Positions 14,678-25,747 of a stretch of 64,000 bases of DNA are shown here, in pieces. This DNA is from Stenomitos frigidus_A (GTDB lineage: Bacteria > Cyanobacteriota > Cyanobacteriia > Leptolyngbyales > Leptolyngbyaceae). The position numbers and the translations under genes were made by a program. Every line of letters begins with the position of its first letter. The first letter of the stretch is position 1. The notes below the pieces were generated by a model. The model was not told the origin of the DNA, made no database searches, and worked only from the letters and a program-made list of their open reading frames with translations. The stretch spans positions 197,865-261,864 of the forward strand of contig NZ_CAWNSW010000073.1 of assembly GCF_963877135.1 (NCBI RefSeq), in the 5' to 3' direction.

Positions 14678-16756
14678 GTGGGTGCTATAGAGTCTGAAGT
14701 TTTGCCGGGTCGCAGTTTTCCCTTAGGTGCAACGGTTTACCCCGAAGGCGTTAATTTTTCCATTTTTTCTAAAAGCGGCAAAGCCTTAGAGCTGCTCTTG
14801 TTCGATCGAGCCGACGATCCTAAGCCTGCACGCGTCATCACGCTGCATCCCAAGCAAAACAAAACGTTCTACTACTGGCATGTGTTCGTTCCAGGCATTG
14901 GTGCCGGACAGATCTATGCCTACCGGGTCGATGGGCCGTTTATTCCCGAACAAGGGCATCGGTTTGATTGCAACAAAGTCTTGCTCGACCCCTATGCCAA
15001 AGCCGTTGTAGGATGGGAAAACTACAGCCGTGAAGCAGCAATGCGCCCTGGTGATAATTGCGCTCAGGCACTACGCGGCGTGGTGGTCGATACCAGCGCC
15101 TACGCTTGGGAAGGCGATGCACCGTTGAATATTCCCCACGCTGACAGCGTGATCTATGAGATGCATGTGGGCGGCTTCACCCGCAATCCCAATTCGGGCG
15201 TGTCGCCGGAGAAGCGGGGCACCTACGCGGGTCTGATCGAAAAAATCCCATACCTGAAACAACTGGGCGTAACAGCGGTAGAGTTACTCCCCGTTCACCA
15301 GTTTGATGAACAAGATGTACAGCCTGGGTTGACGAACTACTGGGGCTACAGCACGATCGCCTTTTTTGCACCACATACAGGCTACAGTTCGCGACGTGAC
15401 CCATTAGGGCCTGTGGACGAATTTCGGGACATGGTCAAAGCGCTGCACAAGGCTGGCATTGAAGTCATTCTGGACGTGGTGTTTAACCACACGGCAGAAG
15501 GCAATGAGGACGGCCCCACCTTATCCTTTAAAGGCTTAGAGAATGCGGCATACTACATCCTGGAGCCAGATCGGGAGCTCTACAGCAACTACAGCGGCTG
15601 CGGCAACACGCTGAAGGCAAATCATGACATTGTGGGGCGCATGATTCTCGAAAGTCTGCTCTATTGGGTGGCAGACATGCATATCGATGGGTTCCGCTTT
15701 GATTTAGCATCCGTGCTGTCGCGCAGTCGCTCTGGACAACCATTGGAAGATCCGCCGATTCTCTGGACGATCGAATCCCATCCCATTCTGGCAGGCACTA
15801 AAATTATCGCCGAAGCCTGGGATGCCGCAGGGCTGTATCAGGTTGGTTCCTTTATTGGCGATCGCTTTGCTGAATGGAACGGCCCCTTTCGCGATGATGT
15901 TCGTCGCTTTGTCAAAGGCGATAGCAAGACAGTGGCAACGCTGGCAGACCGCTTGCTGGGTAGCCCTGATATTTATCCGCAGGCCGATCGAGAACCCAGC
16001 CGTAGCATCAATTTCATTACTTGTCACGATGGCTTCACGCTGAATGACCTGGTGGCTTACAACGAAAAGCACAACGTCGCCAACAAAGAAGATAGTCGTG
16101 ATGGCTCCAACGACAACCATAGCTGGAACTGTGGCTTCGAAGGTCCAACGACTGACACCACCATTGAAGCGTTACGCCAGAAGCAAATCAGAAATTTCCT
16201 TACGATTCTCTTTTTTGCGCAGGGCACACCCATGCTATCGATGGGCGACGAGGTGCGGCGATCGCAGCTCGGTAACAACAATAGCTATTGTCAGAACAAT
16301 GAATTGAGCTGGTTTGACTGGGACAGCCTGCAACGAGAGGAGGGGCTCCTGCGGTTTGTCCAGAAACTGATTCACTTTACTCAATCACTCGAAATTTTTC
16401 GGCAAGAACGGCTGCTCGAAGTCACCTATGCCAGCCAAAAGCCCCATATCGTTTGGCATGGCACGGAGCTAGGCAAACCCGATTGGGGCGAACAGTCCCA
16501 CTGCCTTGCGTTTACGTTGCGCCACCCAGAGGCAAGCGAACATTTTCACGTGATGCTCAACGCCTATTGGGAGCCACTCACGTTCGAATTGCCACCGCTG
16601 GGTCAAAGCGAACGATGGTACAGAATCATCGACACCGCCCTACCCTCGCCTAGAGACATCGCAGAGCCAACAGCAGCCCCACAAGTCAGGCGAAGGAAAT
16701 ACCCTGTGGAAGCACGATCATCGGTTGTGTTGATGGCCAGGGCAGGTTCGGTATGA
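14678..16756 (+). CDS. glgX: Glycogen debranching enzyme (isoamylase-type, GH13)
   Basis: A 692-residue protein, normal length for GlgX, which hydrolyses alpha-1,6 branches of glycogen limit dextrin. An N-terminal CBM48 (FPLGATVYPEGVNFSIFSKS) is followed by a GH13 barrel: VELLPVHQF, DVVFNHTAEG, nucleophile DGFRFDLAS, acid/base IIAEAWDA, and FITCHDGFTLNDLVAY. A GTG start is used; no in-frame ATG is near. The gene is alone in its transcription unit, followed by a strong hairpin at 16771-16824. Confidence 0.95.
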   Translation: MGAIESEVLPGRSFPLGATVYPEGVNFSIFSKSGKALELLLFDRADDPKPARVITLHPKQNKTFYYWHVFVPGIGAGQIYAYRVDGPFIPEQGHRFDCNKVLLDPYAKAVVGWENYSREAAMRPGDNCAQALRGVVVDTSAYAWEGDAPLNIPHADSVIYEMHVGGFTRNPNSGVSPEKRGTYAGLIEKIPYLKQLGVTAVELLPVHQFDEQDVQPGLTNYWGYSTIAFFAPHTGYSSRRDPLGPVDEFRDMVKALHKAGIEVILDVVFNHTAEGNEDGPTLSFKGLENAAYYILEPDRELYSNYSGCGNTLKANHDIVGRMILESLLYWVADMHIDGFRFDLASVLSRSRSGQPLEDPPILWTIESHPILAGTKIIAEAWDAAGLYQVGSFIGDRFAEWNGPFRDDVRRFVKGDSKTVATLADRLLGSPDIYPQADREPSRSINFITCHDGFTLNDLVAYNEKHNVANKEDSRDGSNDNHSWNCGFEGPTTDTTIEALRQKQIRNFLTILFFAQGTPMLSMGDEVRRSQLGNNNSYCQNNELSWFDWDSLQREEGLLRFVQKLIHFTQSLEIFRQERLLEVTYASQKPHIVWHGTELGKPDWGEQSHCLAFTLRHPEASEHFHVMLNAYWEPLTFELPPLGQSERWYRIIDTALPSPRDIAEPTAAPQVRRRKYPVEARSSVVLMARAGSV

Positions 16757-16770
16757 ATTTGAGCGATCAG

Positions 16771-16824
16771 CAGCCCTGGACAGCAGTCAGCTATGAGTAC
16801 ATGATTGATTGCTGTCCAGGGCTG
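16771..16824. terminator. Hairpin after glgX
   Basis: A perfect 15-bp inverted repeat (CAGCCCTGGACAGCA at 16771-16785, complement at 16810-16824) with a 24-base loop, 15 bp after the glgX stop. There is no U-run, so it may be a dispersed palindrome acting as an mRNA 3' end rather than a classical terminator. Confidence 0.5.
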
Positions 16825-16926
16825 GTGTCGATGAGAACATTGATTTTCGCAGAGAGAATGATGTCTTCTAGCCACACTCAGCTAAGATCTTCGTAGTGAT
16901 TGGCAACGTAGTGATTGGCAAGCAAG

Positions 16927-17202
16927 ATGGCTCAGATTTTAGACCCGTTAGCGGCTGGCCAACCTGATGGCATTATTTGCTGCTACGTCAATGGTTCTAG
17001 TCGCATTCAAATCGCACGCATCAGCAATATCCCCAACTGGTACTTTGAGCGCGTCGTGTTTCCAGGGCAGCGGCTTTTGTTTGAAGCAGTGCCTGAGGCG
17101 CAACTTGAAATCCATACAGGTTCAATGGCGAGTGCAATTTTGTCCGATCGCATTGCTTGTCATTCGTTGCAGGTGGGGAGTGGGGAGCCCGGTGAACTGT
17201 AA
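16927..17202 (+). CDS. DUF1830 family protein
   Basis: A 91-residue protein from ATG 16927 (an in-frame TTG at 16915 is less likely). It shows the DUF1830 pattern: ICCYVNGSSRIQIARISNIPNWYFERVVFPGQRLLFEAVP and a following EI-TG stretch. The family is nearly confined to cyanobacteria, with no known function. It is convergent with the small gene ending at 17238. Confidence 0.85.
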   Translation: MAQILDPLAAGQPDGIICCYVNGSSRIQIARISNIPNWYFERVVFPGQRLLFEAVPEAQLEIHTGSMASAILSDRIACHSLQVGSGEPGEL

Positions 17203-17237
17203 ATCATTGGTTTCATTGGATAAAACCGGCGATCGTA

Positions 17238-17510
17238 TCACTCATCATTGGTTGGGCTTACGGGCAGCATCGCCGCTAACCGTTCAAGCAATTGGGTCTG
17301 TTCTTCCGGAGTATTGACCGGACAGCGCTCCCAGTCGGAACCTTGTCTAACATCAGCAAAAAGCCCAGTGGGATCTTCGTGGAAGTGAAGAAACGCCTGT
17401 GCTTTACGGTAGAAAATACCCCTTTTCTTTTCTTTCAACCCACCCACAACGCGAATGGTAGTCAGTAGATCGGTCAGAGTGTCTAGTGCGCGATCGCCTG
17501 CATGTTTCAC
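17238..17510 (-). CDS. Conserved small protein, unknown function
   Basis: A 90-residue protein that I start at the GTG at 17510. That GTG overlaps the TGA stop of the upstream methyltransferase (GTGA overlap), so translation is coupled; a longer open frame reaching 17717 is only the shadow of the methyltransferase in another frame. The core LKEKKRGIFYRKAQAFLHFHEDPTG and DVRQGSDWERCPVNTPEEQ looks like a widespread small hypothetical family (I recall similar proteins in proteobacteria) but I cannot name it. No membrane segment. Confidence 0.65.
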   Translation of the reverse strand: MKHAGDRALDTLTDLLTTIRVVGGLKEKKRGIFYRKAQAFLHFHEDPTGLFADVRQGSDWERCPVNTPEEQTQLLERLAAMLPVSPTNDE

Positions 17511-18241
17511 ATCTGTTGTAGTCGACTTAAAGCAGTTGGCTCTTCTCTTAAAGCAGTTGGCTCTTCTCTTAAAGCAGTTGGCTCTTCTGAAGTTGTATAC
17601 AATACGTAACTTTTTGGCAAGCCAAGAATCCATTCGGTTTTCAACGTTGCTTCGGGAAACAACTGTTTGAGTCTCTGGATCTCCAGCACACGCGTTTCTT
17701 CTATATATTCTGTCCACGCGGGCAGCTTTTTCCTCCAGCGCTCAATGAACGTACGACGCCACGAAGTTGGATAAAACCACCAAAACAGCATCCCCGAATG
17801 TGCCTCGATCGGAAAGTACTTTGATGGCGTTTGAACCCAATAGCGGCGACCAAGACGGCGAACCTCTCTAGCAAACGCTTCTTGTTTATTTTCATCGCCA
17901 ACATGTTCAATGACGCTATTAGTAAAAACCAGATCAAACGACTGATCGTCAAACGCACTTACATTACAGCCATCGCCCTCAACATAGGTAAAGCGATGAC
18001 GCTTTGAAGGTTCTTGCTCAGTGTTTTCACCAGGAAGATTCAAGATCGTAATGTCCAGCGGTTGCTCAACAAAGTCCCAAAGCTCAGGGCCGCCTCCCAA
18101 ATCCAACACCCGCAAGCATTCACCACTTCGCGCATTAAGCCATTTTTTGAACAACTGCATACGTCGTTCACGCGTGTATGCAGAAAAGGGATGCAGCAGA
18201 CGGTAAAACAAGTTAATACGCAGATAGCTTAGGGACTGCAT
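17507..18241 (-). CDS. SAM-dependent methyltransferase (class I)
   Basis: A 244-residue protein. Motif I LRVLDLGGGPEL near residue 45, an acidic YVEGDG strand and LVFTNSVIEHVGD (motif IV, as in DUF/UbiE-like SAM methyltransferases) define the fold. The substrate is unknown. The C-terminus is odd: three exact 21-bp copies (17526-17588) encode EEPTALR three times just before the stop. Normal homologues would be expected to end soon after GLPKSYVLY, so the tail is probably a recent in-frame expansion. Confidence 0.8.
   Translation of the reverse strand: MQSLSYLRINLFYRLLHPFSAYTRERRMQLFKKWLNARSGECLRVLDLGGGPELWDFVEQPLDITILNLPGENTEQEPSKRHRFTYVEGDGCNVSAFDDQSFDLVFTNSVIEHVGDENKQEAFAREVRRLGRRYWVQTPSKYFPIEAHSGMLFWWFYPTSWRRTFIERWRKKLPAWTEYIEETRVLEIQRLKQLFPEATLKTEWILGLPKSYVLYTTSEEPTALREEPTALREEPTALSRLQQM
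17526..17588. repeat. Three exact 21-bp tandem repeats at a gene 3' end
   Basis: CTTAAAGCAGTTGGCTCTTCT occurs at 17526-17546, 17547-17567 and 17568-17588 with no differences. It encodes EEPTALR x3 at the C-terminus of the minus-strand methyltransferase. Confidence 0.95.
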
Positions 18242-18665
18242 GTTACAGGAGCCTCTTCTTAGTACTGAACTAGGGCGTAGAGATTGCGCTAACTGCCTGT
18301 GAGTCTGGCACTAGAATGGCAGGGCGAACTGAAAGGACGCTAGCGGTTCCTGCCTGGGATCGCAACTCAACAAAAAAGAAGTTTCAGCTTGCCGAGTTTG
18401 AAGAAACACCCTATTGACTGCCGTCATCAACCTGGGAACTAGGTCAACGGAAACGAACAAAAATTAGTCTGTGAAAAGGCCAATCTTCTCGCGCTTGCAT
18501 CTATACAGATTTAGTCAAGAATACTATCTTTTTTCTAAGCTAAATTTGGCTAGCAGGAACAATAGCCTTAAACTTTGTGTCAATTTTTGCAAAGGAAATG
18601 GGGTTGTGTAGCAACGGATACTCAGCAAACTTCTCAAGCCAGCTTATAAACCCATCATTAGGTCT

Positions 18666-19559
18666 TTAGCGCTCATTTTTCAGCACTTTTTTTGCCTTTA
18701 ACAACTGCTGCTGATGCTCCTCCGTCACTTTGGGATAGCTGAGCTTCAGGGCTTTTAGTTTTTGCTCAATAAAGTAAGCGACGACGAGGCGCGTGAACCA
18801 TTTGTTATTTGCGGGAATGATGTGCCACGGGGCCCATTCAGTGCTGGTGTGGGTAAAAACAGCTTCATACGCCTGCATGTAGTCGTCCCAAAACTCTCGT
18901 TCTGTAACATCGTTTTCAGAAAACTTCCAGTTCTTTTCAGGCAAATTGATCCGGTCTAAAAAGCGCTGCTTTTGTTCCTCTTTAGAAACATTAAGGAAGA
19001 ATTTGAGCACAATAATGCCGTTGTCAACCAGATACTTTTCAAAGTGATTGATTTCTGTAAAACGCTGCTCCCAGATGTTGGTATTCTGGGTGCCTTGAGG
19101 CAGTTTTTGCTTTTCCAAGAGGTCTGGGTGCACGCGCACAACCAGGGTTTCTTCGTAGTAAGAGCGGTTAAAGATGCCAATACGTCCCCGTTCAGGCAAG
19201 GCTTTGAACGATCGCCAGAGATAGTCGTGATCTAACTCCTCTGAGGACGGTGCTTTAAAGCTGAAGACCTGACAGCCCTGGGGATTAAGACCCGACATTA
19301 CATGTTTGATGGTGCCGTCTTTACCAGCGGCATCCATTGCCTGAAAGATAATGAGCAGCGCATAGGTATCCTGCGCGTAAAGAATATCCTGATACGTCGC
19401 TAGAGCCTCAATGCCTGCCTGTAACACCCCTTTGACATCAGCTCTATGCTTAATCTCTGCGGTGTAGTTTGGGTCGAAGTGTTTCAGCTTAATCTTTGAA
19501 CCGGGCTTGGCCATAAAGGCCTTCGGATCCAGTTGATCAGTAAAGGTTTTGACGTCCAT
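18666..19559 (-). CDS. ppk2: Polyphosphate kinase 2 family protein
   Basis: A 297-residue protein, one PPK2 domain. Walker A-like QAMDAAGKDGTIKHVMSGL, then GCQVFSFKAPSSEELDHDYLWR, GRIGIFNRSYYEETLVVRVH and LKFFLNVSKEEQKQRFLDR are the family landmarks. PPK2 enzymes use polyphosphate to phosphorylate nucleoside mono- or diphosphates; class and preferred direction are not decidable by eye. ATG start. The 424 bp between this gene's end (18666) and the methyltransferase start (18241) show no gene. Confidence 0.93.
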   Translation of the reverse strand: MDVKTFTDQLDPKAFMAKPGSKIKLKHFDPNYTAEIKHRADVKGVLQAGIEALATYQDILYAQDTYALLIIFQAMDAAGKDGTIKHVMSGLNPQGCQVFSFKAPSSEELDHDYLWRSFKALPERGRIGIFNRSYYEETLVVRVHPDLLEKQKLPQGTQNTNIWEQRFTEINHFEKYLVDNGIIVLKFFLNVSKEEQKQRFLDRINLPEKNWKFSENDVTEREFWDDYMQAYEAVFTHTSTEWAPWHIIPANNKWFTRLVVAYFIEQKLKALKLSYPKVTEEHQQQLLKAKKVLKNER

Positions 19560-19661
19560 ACTCAGAAAAACCGATAGATAAAAAACACTGTCTCAGGCAC
19601 GATGGCTTAGGAACACGAATTTAATCACTCCGGCACCCCTACGGGAAACAATATGTCGATT

Positions 19662-19683
19662 TTATTCAATCCACGATCCTTAG
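19662..19683. repeat. TTATTCAATCCACGATCCTTAG short dispersed repeat
   Basis: 22 bp in the divergent region between ppk2 and the kinase fusion. A close match (20 of 22) lies at 60741-60762, across the 3' end of petH. Confidence 0.5.
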
Positions 19684-19764
19684 TTTACTTATAGCGATTT
19701 TGCGATCGCGCCACACAGCAACTCATAACTTGCTTCATAATCAGGCAGTTCCTCTTGACGTTCT

Positions 19765-21345
<1,581 letters not shown>

Positions 21346-21489
21346 AGCTTTCAATAACCTCAACCTTGTTGCGTAGCAAGCGATACTGCCCCATCCTATG
21401 CCTAAGCCGCATTCTGTTTCTACAGAGTAATAGGCTGCCAGTGGTCATGCTGGTCGTCATCAGGAAGCGTCCACTTCAGGTACCACGTT

Positions 21490-22914
21490 ATGGCAAAAGG
21501 ACTCAAGAGCAACGCCTTGTCTATGGTTGATACGGTAACACTTGCCGTTGCCGGATCGGCTCCGTCTTATTCATTGAATGCAACTACGGCAACCCTCATT
21601 GCAGCGGTCGGCTTAGCTTCTCCGGGAGCGCTGTTGTATGCGGCCATTCCCATGTTTGGCATTTCGTTTGCATTTATGTACCTGAACCACTGGCGATCGG
21701 ATGCGGGTGCGTCCTACGCCTGGGTGGGTCGCACCATTCGTCCGTCACTTGGTTTCTTGTCGGGGTGGACGTTTCTGAGCTTAAGCACCATTTTTATGGC
21801 GGCAGCCGCTTTGCCCATTGGAGTGTCAACCCTGTCGCTGATTGCTCCCAGTCAGGTTGAGAATGTAGGCATGGCGACGCTGGTGGGTGGATTGTGGTTT
21901 GCGATGGTCGCCACCGTGACGCTTCTGGGCGTCAACTTTGCAGCCCGGTTTCAGCGGTTGATGACCGCGATCGAGGTCATCAGCTTACTCGCGTTGGCGA
22001 TCGGGGCGATCGTCAAAGTGTCTACTAGCCCTGTTGCAGCTTTTTCCTGGAGTTGGCTGTCACCCTTTGCCTTTGGTAATTTCCAGACGTTTATGGCAGG
22101 GATGCTGATTGCCACCTTCTATTACTTTGGTTGGGATGTGTCGTCCAACGTTGCTGAAGAAACGAAGGGATCGAGCACAACGCCTGGCTATAGTGGCGTC
22201 TTCGGGATGATTGGCGTCTTTCTGATGTTCCAACTGTTTCAAATTCTGGTGCAGATGGGCATGACCCCAGAACAGGTGGATAAAGCAGGCGCCGATCTGT
22301 TGCCGCAGTTGGGCGATTTGCTGCTGCCTGCGCCCTGGGGCAAGATTGCCATCCTGGCTGTTTTGCTGAGTACGGTTGGCACGATTGAAACTCAGTTAAC
22401 CCAATGTTCTCGGACGCTCTTTTCAATGGCACGCGATCGCGTGATCAGTCGTCGGTTTGGCGACTTGCATCCCCTCTTTCAAACGCCGTGGCTGGCTACA
22501 CTGGTGATTACCGTTTTGGCGCTGGCGTTGCTCATTGGCTCTAGCTCCAGCTCCAGCATCAATGGACTGATGGCGAATCTCATCAATACCATCAGTGTTC
22601 AGGTTGCCTTTTACTATGCGATGACGGGCTTTGCCTGTGCCTGGTACTACCGCAAGCAACTTCGGGATGACACCAAAACGCTGTTGCTGAAGGGCGCCTG
22701 GCCCTTACTGTCGGCACTCTTTCTGCTGGCAGTGGGAGCCTTCCAGTTAACGCAACTGGATCGGATAGTAGCGTTTCTCAGCGTTGCCGCGATCGCGATC
22801 GGTATCATACCAATGCTGTTTTACCGTTGGAAGTATGGCAGCGAGTTCTACACGGCACCAGCGGAAGCGTATGAGCCAGTCGTCGATGACGATCGCGTGC
22901 TAGAAAAGGTTTGA
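21490..22914 (+). CDS. APC-superfamily amino acid/polyamine permease
   Basis: A 474-residue protein with 12 or so hydrophobic segments. The N-terminal consensus AVAGSAPSYSLNATTATLIA (TM1) and YLNHWRSDAGASYAWVGR between TM2 and TM3 are typical of the APC superfamily; FYYFGWDVSSNVAEETKGSS is the TM6 region. The substrate is not visible. It converges on an aldehyde dehydrogenase of the aminobutyraldehyde type, which would fit a polyamine or GABA-like substrate, but this is inference. Confidence 0.85.
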   Translation: MAKGLKSNALSMVDTVTLAVAGSAPSYSLNATTATLIAAVGLASPGALLYAAIPMFGISFAFMYLNHWRSDAGASYAWVGRTIRPSLGFLSGWTFLSLSTIFMAAAALPIGVSTLSLIAPSQVENVGMATLVGGLWFAMVATVTLLGVNFAARFQRLMTAIEVISLLALAIGAIVKVSTSPVAAFSWSWLSPFAFGNFQTFMAGMLIATFYYFGWDVSSNVAEETKGSSTTPGYSGVFGMIGVFLMFQLFQILVQMGMTPEQVDKAGADLLPQLGDLLLPAPWGKIAILAVLLSTVGTIETQLTQCSRTLFSMARDRVISRRFGDLHPLFQTPWLATLVITVLALALLIGSSSSSSINGLMANLINTISVQVAFYYAMTGFACAWYYRKQLRDDTKTLLLKGAWPLLSALFLLAVGAFQLTQLDRIVAFLSVAAIAIGIIPMLFYRWKYGSEFYTAPAEAYEPVVDDDRVLEKV

Positions 22915-22917
22915 ACG

Positions 22918-22951
22918 TTAGTAGGGACGTTCCATGTCACGTCCCTACTAA
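22918..22951. terminator. Bidirectional hairpin between convergent genes
   Basis: Perfect 13-bp stem TTAGTAGGGACGT / ACGTCCCTACTAA with an 8-base loop, placed between the ends of the permease (plus) and the aldehyde dehydrogenase (minus). It is related to the palindrome at 27647-27678. Confidence 0.7.
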
Positions 22952-22959
22952 ATGTGACA

Positions 22960-24435
22960 TCACGCATCGCCGAACGCACAGAAATGCCAGGGTTTGCGCT
23001 GGGCTCCGGTGTTTTCAAACATCACATGCTTGACGATCGTGTATTCCTCCAGCGCGTAGTGGGACATATCCTTGCCGAAACCACTTTGTTTGAAACCACC
23101 ATGCGGCATTTCGCTGGCAATGGGGATGTGATCATTGACCCAAACCGTGCCAAACTCCAGAGCCGCAGAGACTCGCATGGCACGCTGGACGTTGGCAGTC
23201 CACACGCTACCTGCTAAACCATAGGGGATGTCGTTTGCCAGCGCGATCGCCTCTGCCTCATCCGTAAAGCGCTTCACCACCAGAACGGGGCCAAAGATCT
23301 CTTCTTGCACACAGCTTGCCGTTTGCGGTGGATCGACCAGAATGGTTGGTGGATAGAAAAAGCCAGCGTCCTCTGGCAGCTCACCACCTAGCGCAACCTT
23401 GATACCCTGCTGACGAGCCGCTTCCACGTAGCCATGTACTTTATGGCGTTGGGTTTGGCTCACAAGTGGCCCCATATCGGTGTCGGACTGGGTCGGATCA
23501 CCCATGCGGACTTGCTTGCTGACTTCGATGAGGCGATCGAGAAATTGATCAAACACCTCGTTTTGCACATAAAGACGAGTCGCCGCCGTACAGTCTTGTC
23601 CCGTGTTCATGTAGCCAGCCACCACAGCACCCTGCACAGCGGCTTCAAGATCCGCATCTGCAAATACCACAAAGGGAGCCTTGCCGCCCAGTTCCAGCGT
23701 GACGCGCTTGAGGTGCTGGCTTGCCAGTTCCATCACCCGTTTACCCGTCAGCGTACTGCCTGTGAAGCTGATCATGCGTACGAGAGGGTGGGTACATAGG
23801 CTCTCGCCCACGTCTGGACCACCTGTAACCACGTTGATGAGTCCTGCTGGCAATCCCGCTTCGAGGGCGAGTTTGGCAAGCTCAATCGTCGTAATCGGCG
23901 TGTTAGGTGCAGGCTTAATGACGATCGCATTCCCTGCCGCCAGTGCCGGAGCCAATTTCCACACCGCCATCATCAACGGATAATTCCACGGGGTAATGGC
24001 AGCCACAACGCCGATCGGTTCGCGTCGCAGCATACTGGTGTAGCCGCCCACATAGCTGCCTGCTGCCGCCCCTTCCTGCCGTCGCACCACAGAGGCAAAG
24101 TAGCGAATATTATCAATGGAAAAGGGGACATCACCGTTCTGTGCCAGCTTGATGGGTTTGCCAGCATTCTGACTTTCCAACTTGGCAAGGTCGTCCGTAT
24201 GTTGTTCAACCACATCCGCAAACTTGAGCAACGCGAGGCTCCGTTCGCCATAGGAAAGCTGGCTCCATTCGCGCTGTGCTTGCTGTGCCTGTGCCACCGC
24301 GATCGCCACATCATCCGGTGTGCCGATCGCCACAGTTGCAAAGCATTCACCATTCGCAGGATCGATTAAATCTTGGCTACCAGTAGTGACCAGTCGATCG
24401 CCAATGACCATCGGGTAGTGGGGAAACTTTTCCAT
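22960..24435 (-). CDS. Aldehyde dehydrogenase, aminobutyraldehyde dehydrogenase-like
   Basis: A 491-residue NAD(P)-dependent aldehyde dehydrogenase. Landmarks: TPWNYPLMMAVWKLAPALAA (Asn), ISFTGSTLTGKRVM, catalytic Glu in TLELGGKAP, catalytic Cys in NTGQDCTAATRL, EEIFGPVL, and PHGGFKQSGFGKDMS near the C-terminus. The GQDCTA active-site context and overall pattern fit gamma-aminobutyraldehyde / betaine-aldehyde dehydrogenases, which oxidise polyamine-derived aldehydes. The substrate is inferred only. Confidence 0.85.
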   Translation of the reverse strand: MEKFPHYPMVIGDRLVTTGSQDLIDPANGECFATVAIGTPDDVAIAVAQAQQAQREWSQLSYGERSLALLKFADVVEQHTDDLAKLESQNAGKPIKLAQNGDVPFSIDNIRYFASVVRRQEGAAAGSYVGGYTSMLRREPIGVVAAITPWNYPLMMAVWKLAPALAAGNAIVIKPAPNTPITTIELAKLALEAGLPAGLINVVTGGPDVGESLCTHPLVRMISFTGSTLTGKRVMELASQHLKRVTLELGGKAPFVVFADADLEAAVQGAVVAGYMNTGQDCTAATRLYVQNEVFDQFLDRLIEVSKQVRMGDPTQSDTDMGPLVSQTQRHKVHGYVEAARQQGIKVALGGELPEDAGFFYPPTILVDPPQTASCVQEEIFGPVLVVKRFTDEAEAIALANDIPYGLAGSVWTANVQRAMRVSAALEFGTVWVNDHIPIASEMPHGGFKQSGFGKDMSHYALEEYTIVKHVMFENTGAQRKPWHFCAFGDA

Positions 24436-24640
24436 ATGTTCTTCACAAGCGGTAATTTAAGGCAATCGCATTGATTGGAACAGATTCGCGGGACACACAA
24501 CAGTCAATTTGAATACAAGCGGTGGAATGGGAAGCAGGGGAAGCGGAAGAAGGCTAAAGGAGGAAGGCTAAAGGAGGAAGCTAAAGTAACTCAAAACTCA
24601 AAACTCAAAACTCCCCTTTCCTCTTTCCCCTTTGCCCCTC

Positions 24641-25567
24641 TCACCCAAACACACTCAGATTCAGCGTTTGAGTCAGTTGTTCGAGCAGAAAGAGTCCGGC
24701 GATCGAGTTACCTGTAGCATCCAGTGTGGGGCTGTAGCAGGCGATCGCTCCCTGGCCTGGCACAATGGATAGCAAGGCACCGCTCACACCCGATTTGGTA
24801 GGCAGTCCAATCCGCACTGCAAAGCGACCAGACGCTTCATACAGGCCGCAGGTCAGCATCAAAGCATTCACAGCACGTTGATGGACTGGTTGAGTGGGGG
24901 CATTGGGTTGTGCGAGTAACAATCCCACCTGCGCCAAATCGGCAGCGGTACCAGAGAGGCAGCAGATGTGATTGTAGGTATCCAGAGCCGTCTCGACGTG
25001 ATCGATCGACTCTGCTCTAAGGAGAACCTCCGCGATCGCCCGATTGGCTTCGTTTCGTAGCGATCGCACTGATGCCAGCATTGCCTGATCCAACACAAAG
25101 CGGCTACCGGATGCCTGGTTCAACCACACACGTAGCGCTTCACACCGATCAGCACCTTTCGCTCCGGGCAGCATCGCAGCAAGGGCGATCGCGCCACTGT
25201 TCAACATGGGGTTACGGGGAAAGCCGCGATCGACATTTAACTGCGCTAACGAGTGAAACGACTGCTCGGATGGATCGATACCAACACGATCAAACACCGC
25301 GTCCCATCCCGACGTTTCCAGCAAAAACAGCAGCAGCAAGGGCTTAACCACACTCATCAGCGCAAACGGTTGATCGCGTTCACCTGCAAAATAGCCATGT
25401 CCATCGAGCGAACGTATGGCTACAGCCACCCGCTGAGCCTCTGCCTGTGCCAGCAAGGGAATATAGTCCGGCAAGCGACCTGTCAGAGCATAGACCCTCG
25501 CTTGCCCGACCCAGTTCTCTAACTGAGTTTGGGTTAAGGCTGCGAATCGTGTAGGAGAAGGGTTCAA
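24641..25567 (-). CDS. glsA: Glutaminase (GlsA family)
   Basis: A 308-residue serine-dependent glutaminase, converting glutamine to glutamate and ammonia. The SxxK catalytic pair is SVVK in FALMSVVKPLLLLFLLE; other family blocks are RNPMLNSGAIA, NEANRAIAEVL, SGTAADLAQVGLLLA and LPTKSGVSGALLSIVPG. The annotated start is a TTG at 25567 with no good ribosome site; four GGATGAA heptamers sit just upstream, so repeat DNA may have altered the promoter or start. ACTCAAA repeats lie just past the stop. Confidence 0.9.
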   Translation of the reverse strand: MNPSPTRFAALTQTQLENWVGQARVYALTGRLPDYIPLLAQAEAQRVAVAIRSLDGHGYFAGERDQPFALMSVVKPLLLLFLLETSGWDAVFDRVGIDPSEQSFHSLAQLNVDRGFPRNPMLNSGAIALAAMLPGAKGADRCEALRVWLNQASGSRFVLDQAMLASVRSLRNEANRAIAEVLLRAESIDHVETALDTYNHICCLSGTAADLAQVGLLLAQPNAPTQPVHQRAVNALMLTCGLYEASGRFAVRIGLPTKSGVSGALLSIVPGQGAIACYSPTLDATGNSIAGLFLLEQLTQTLNLSVFG

Positions 25568-25571
25568 AGGG

Positions 25572-25602
25572 GAAAGGATGAAGGATGAAGGATGAAGGAT
25601 GA
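25572..25602. repeat. GGATGAA heptamer run
   Basis: Four GGATGAA units directly upstream of the glutaminase start on the minus strand. Confidence 0.85.
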
Positions 25603-25747
25603 AAGTTTTGCTTTCGACGGCTCAAGTGAGCCTCACTGAACTCCTAAGCTCAAGCAGAAGGTGAGTTTTAAGATCAGATGAGGCGTGAGGAATTGATTCT
25701 GACCCCTCTCACCTCTCTGAACCTTTAGCCTTTTCCCCTTCCCCCCG

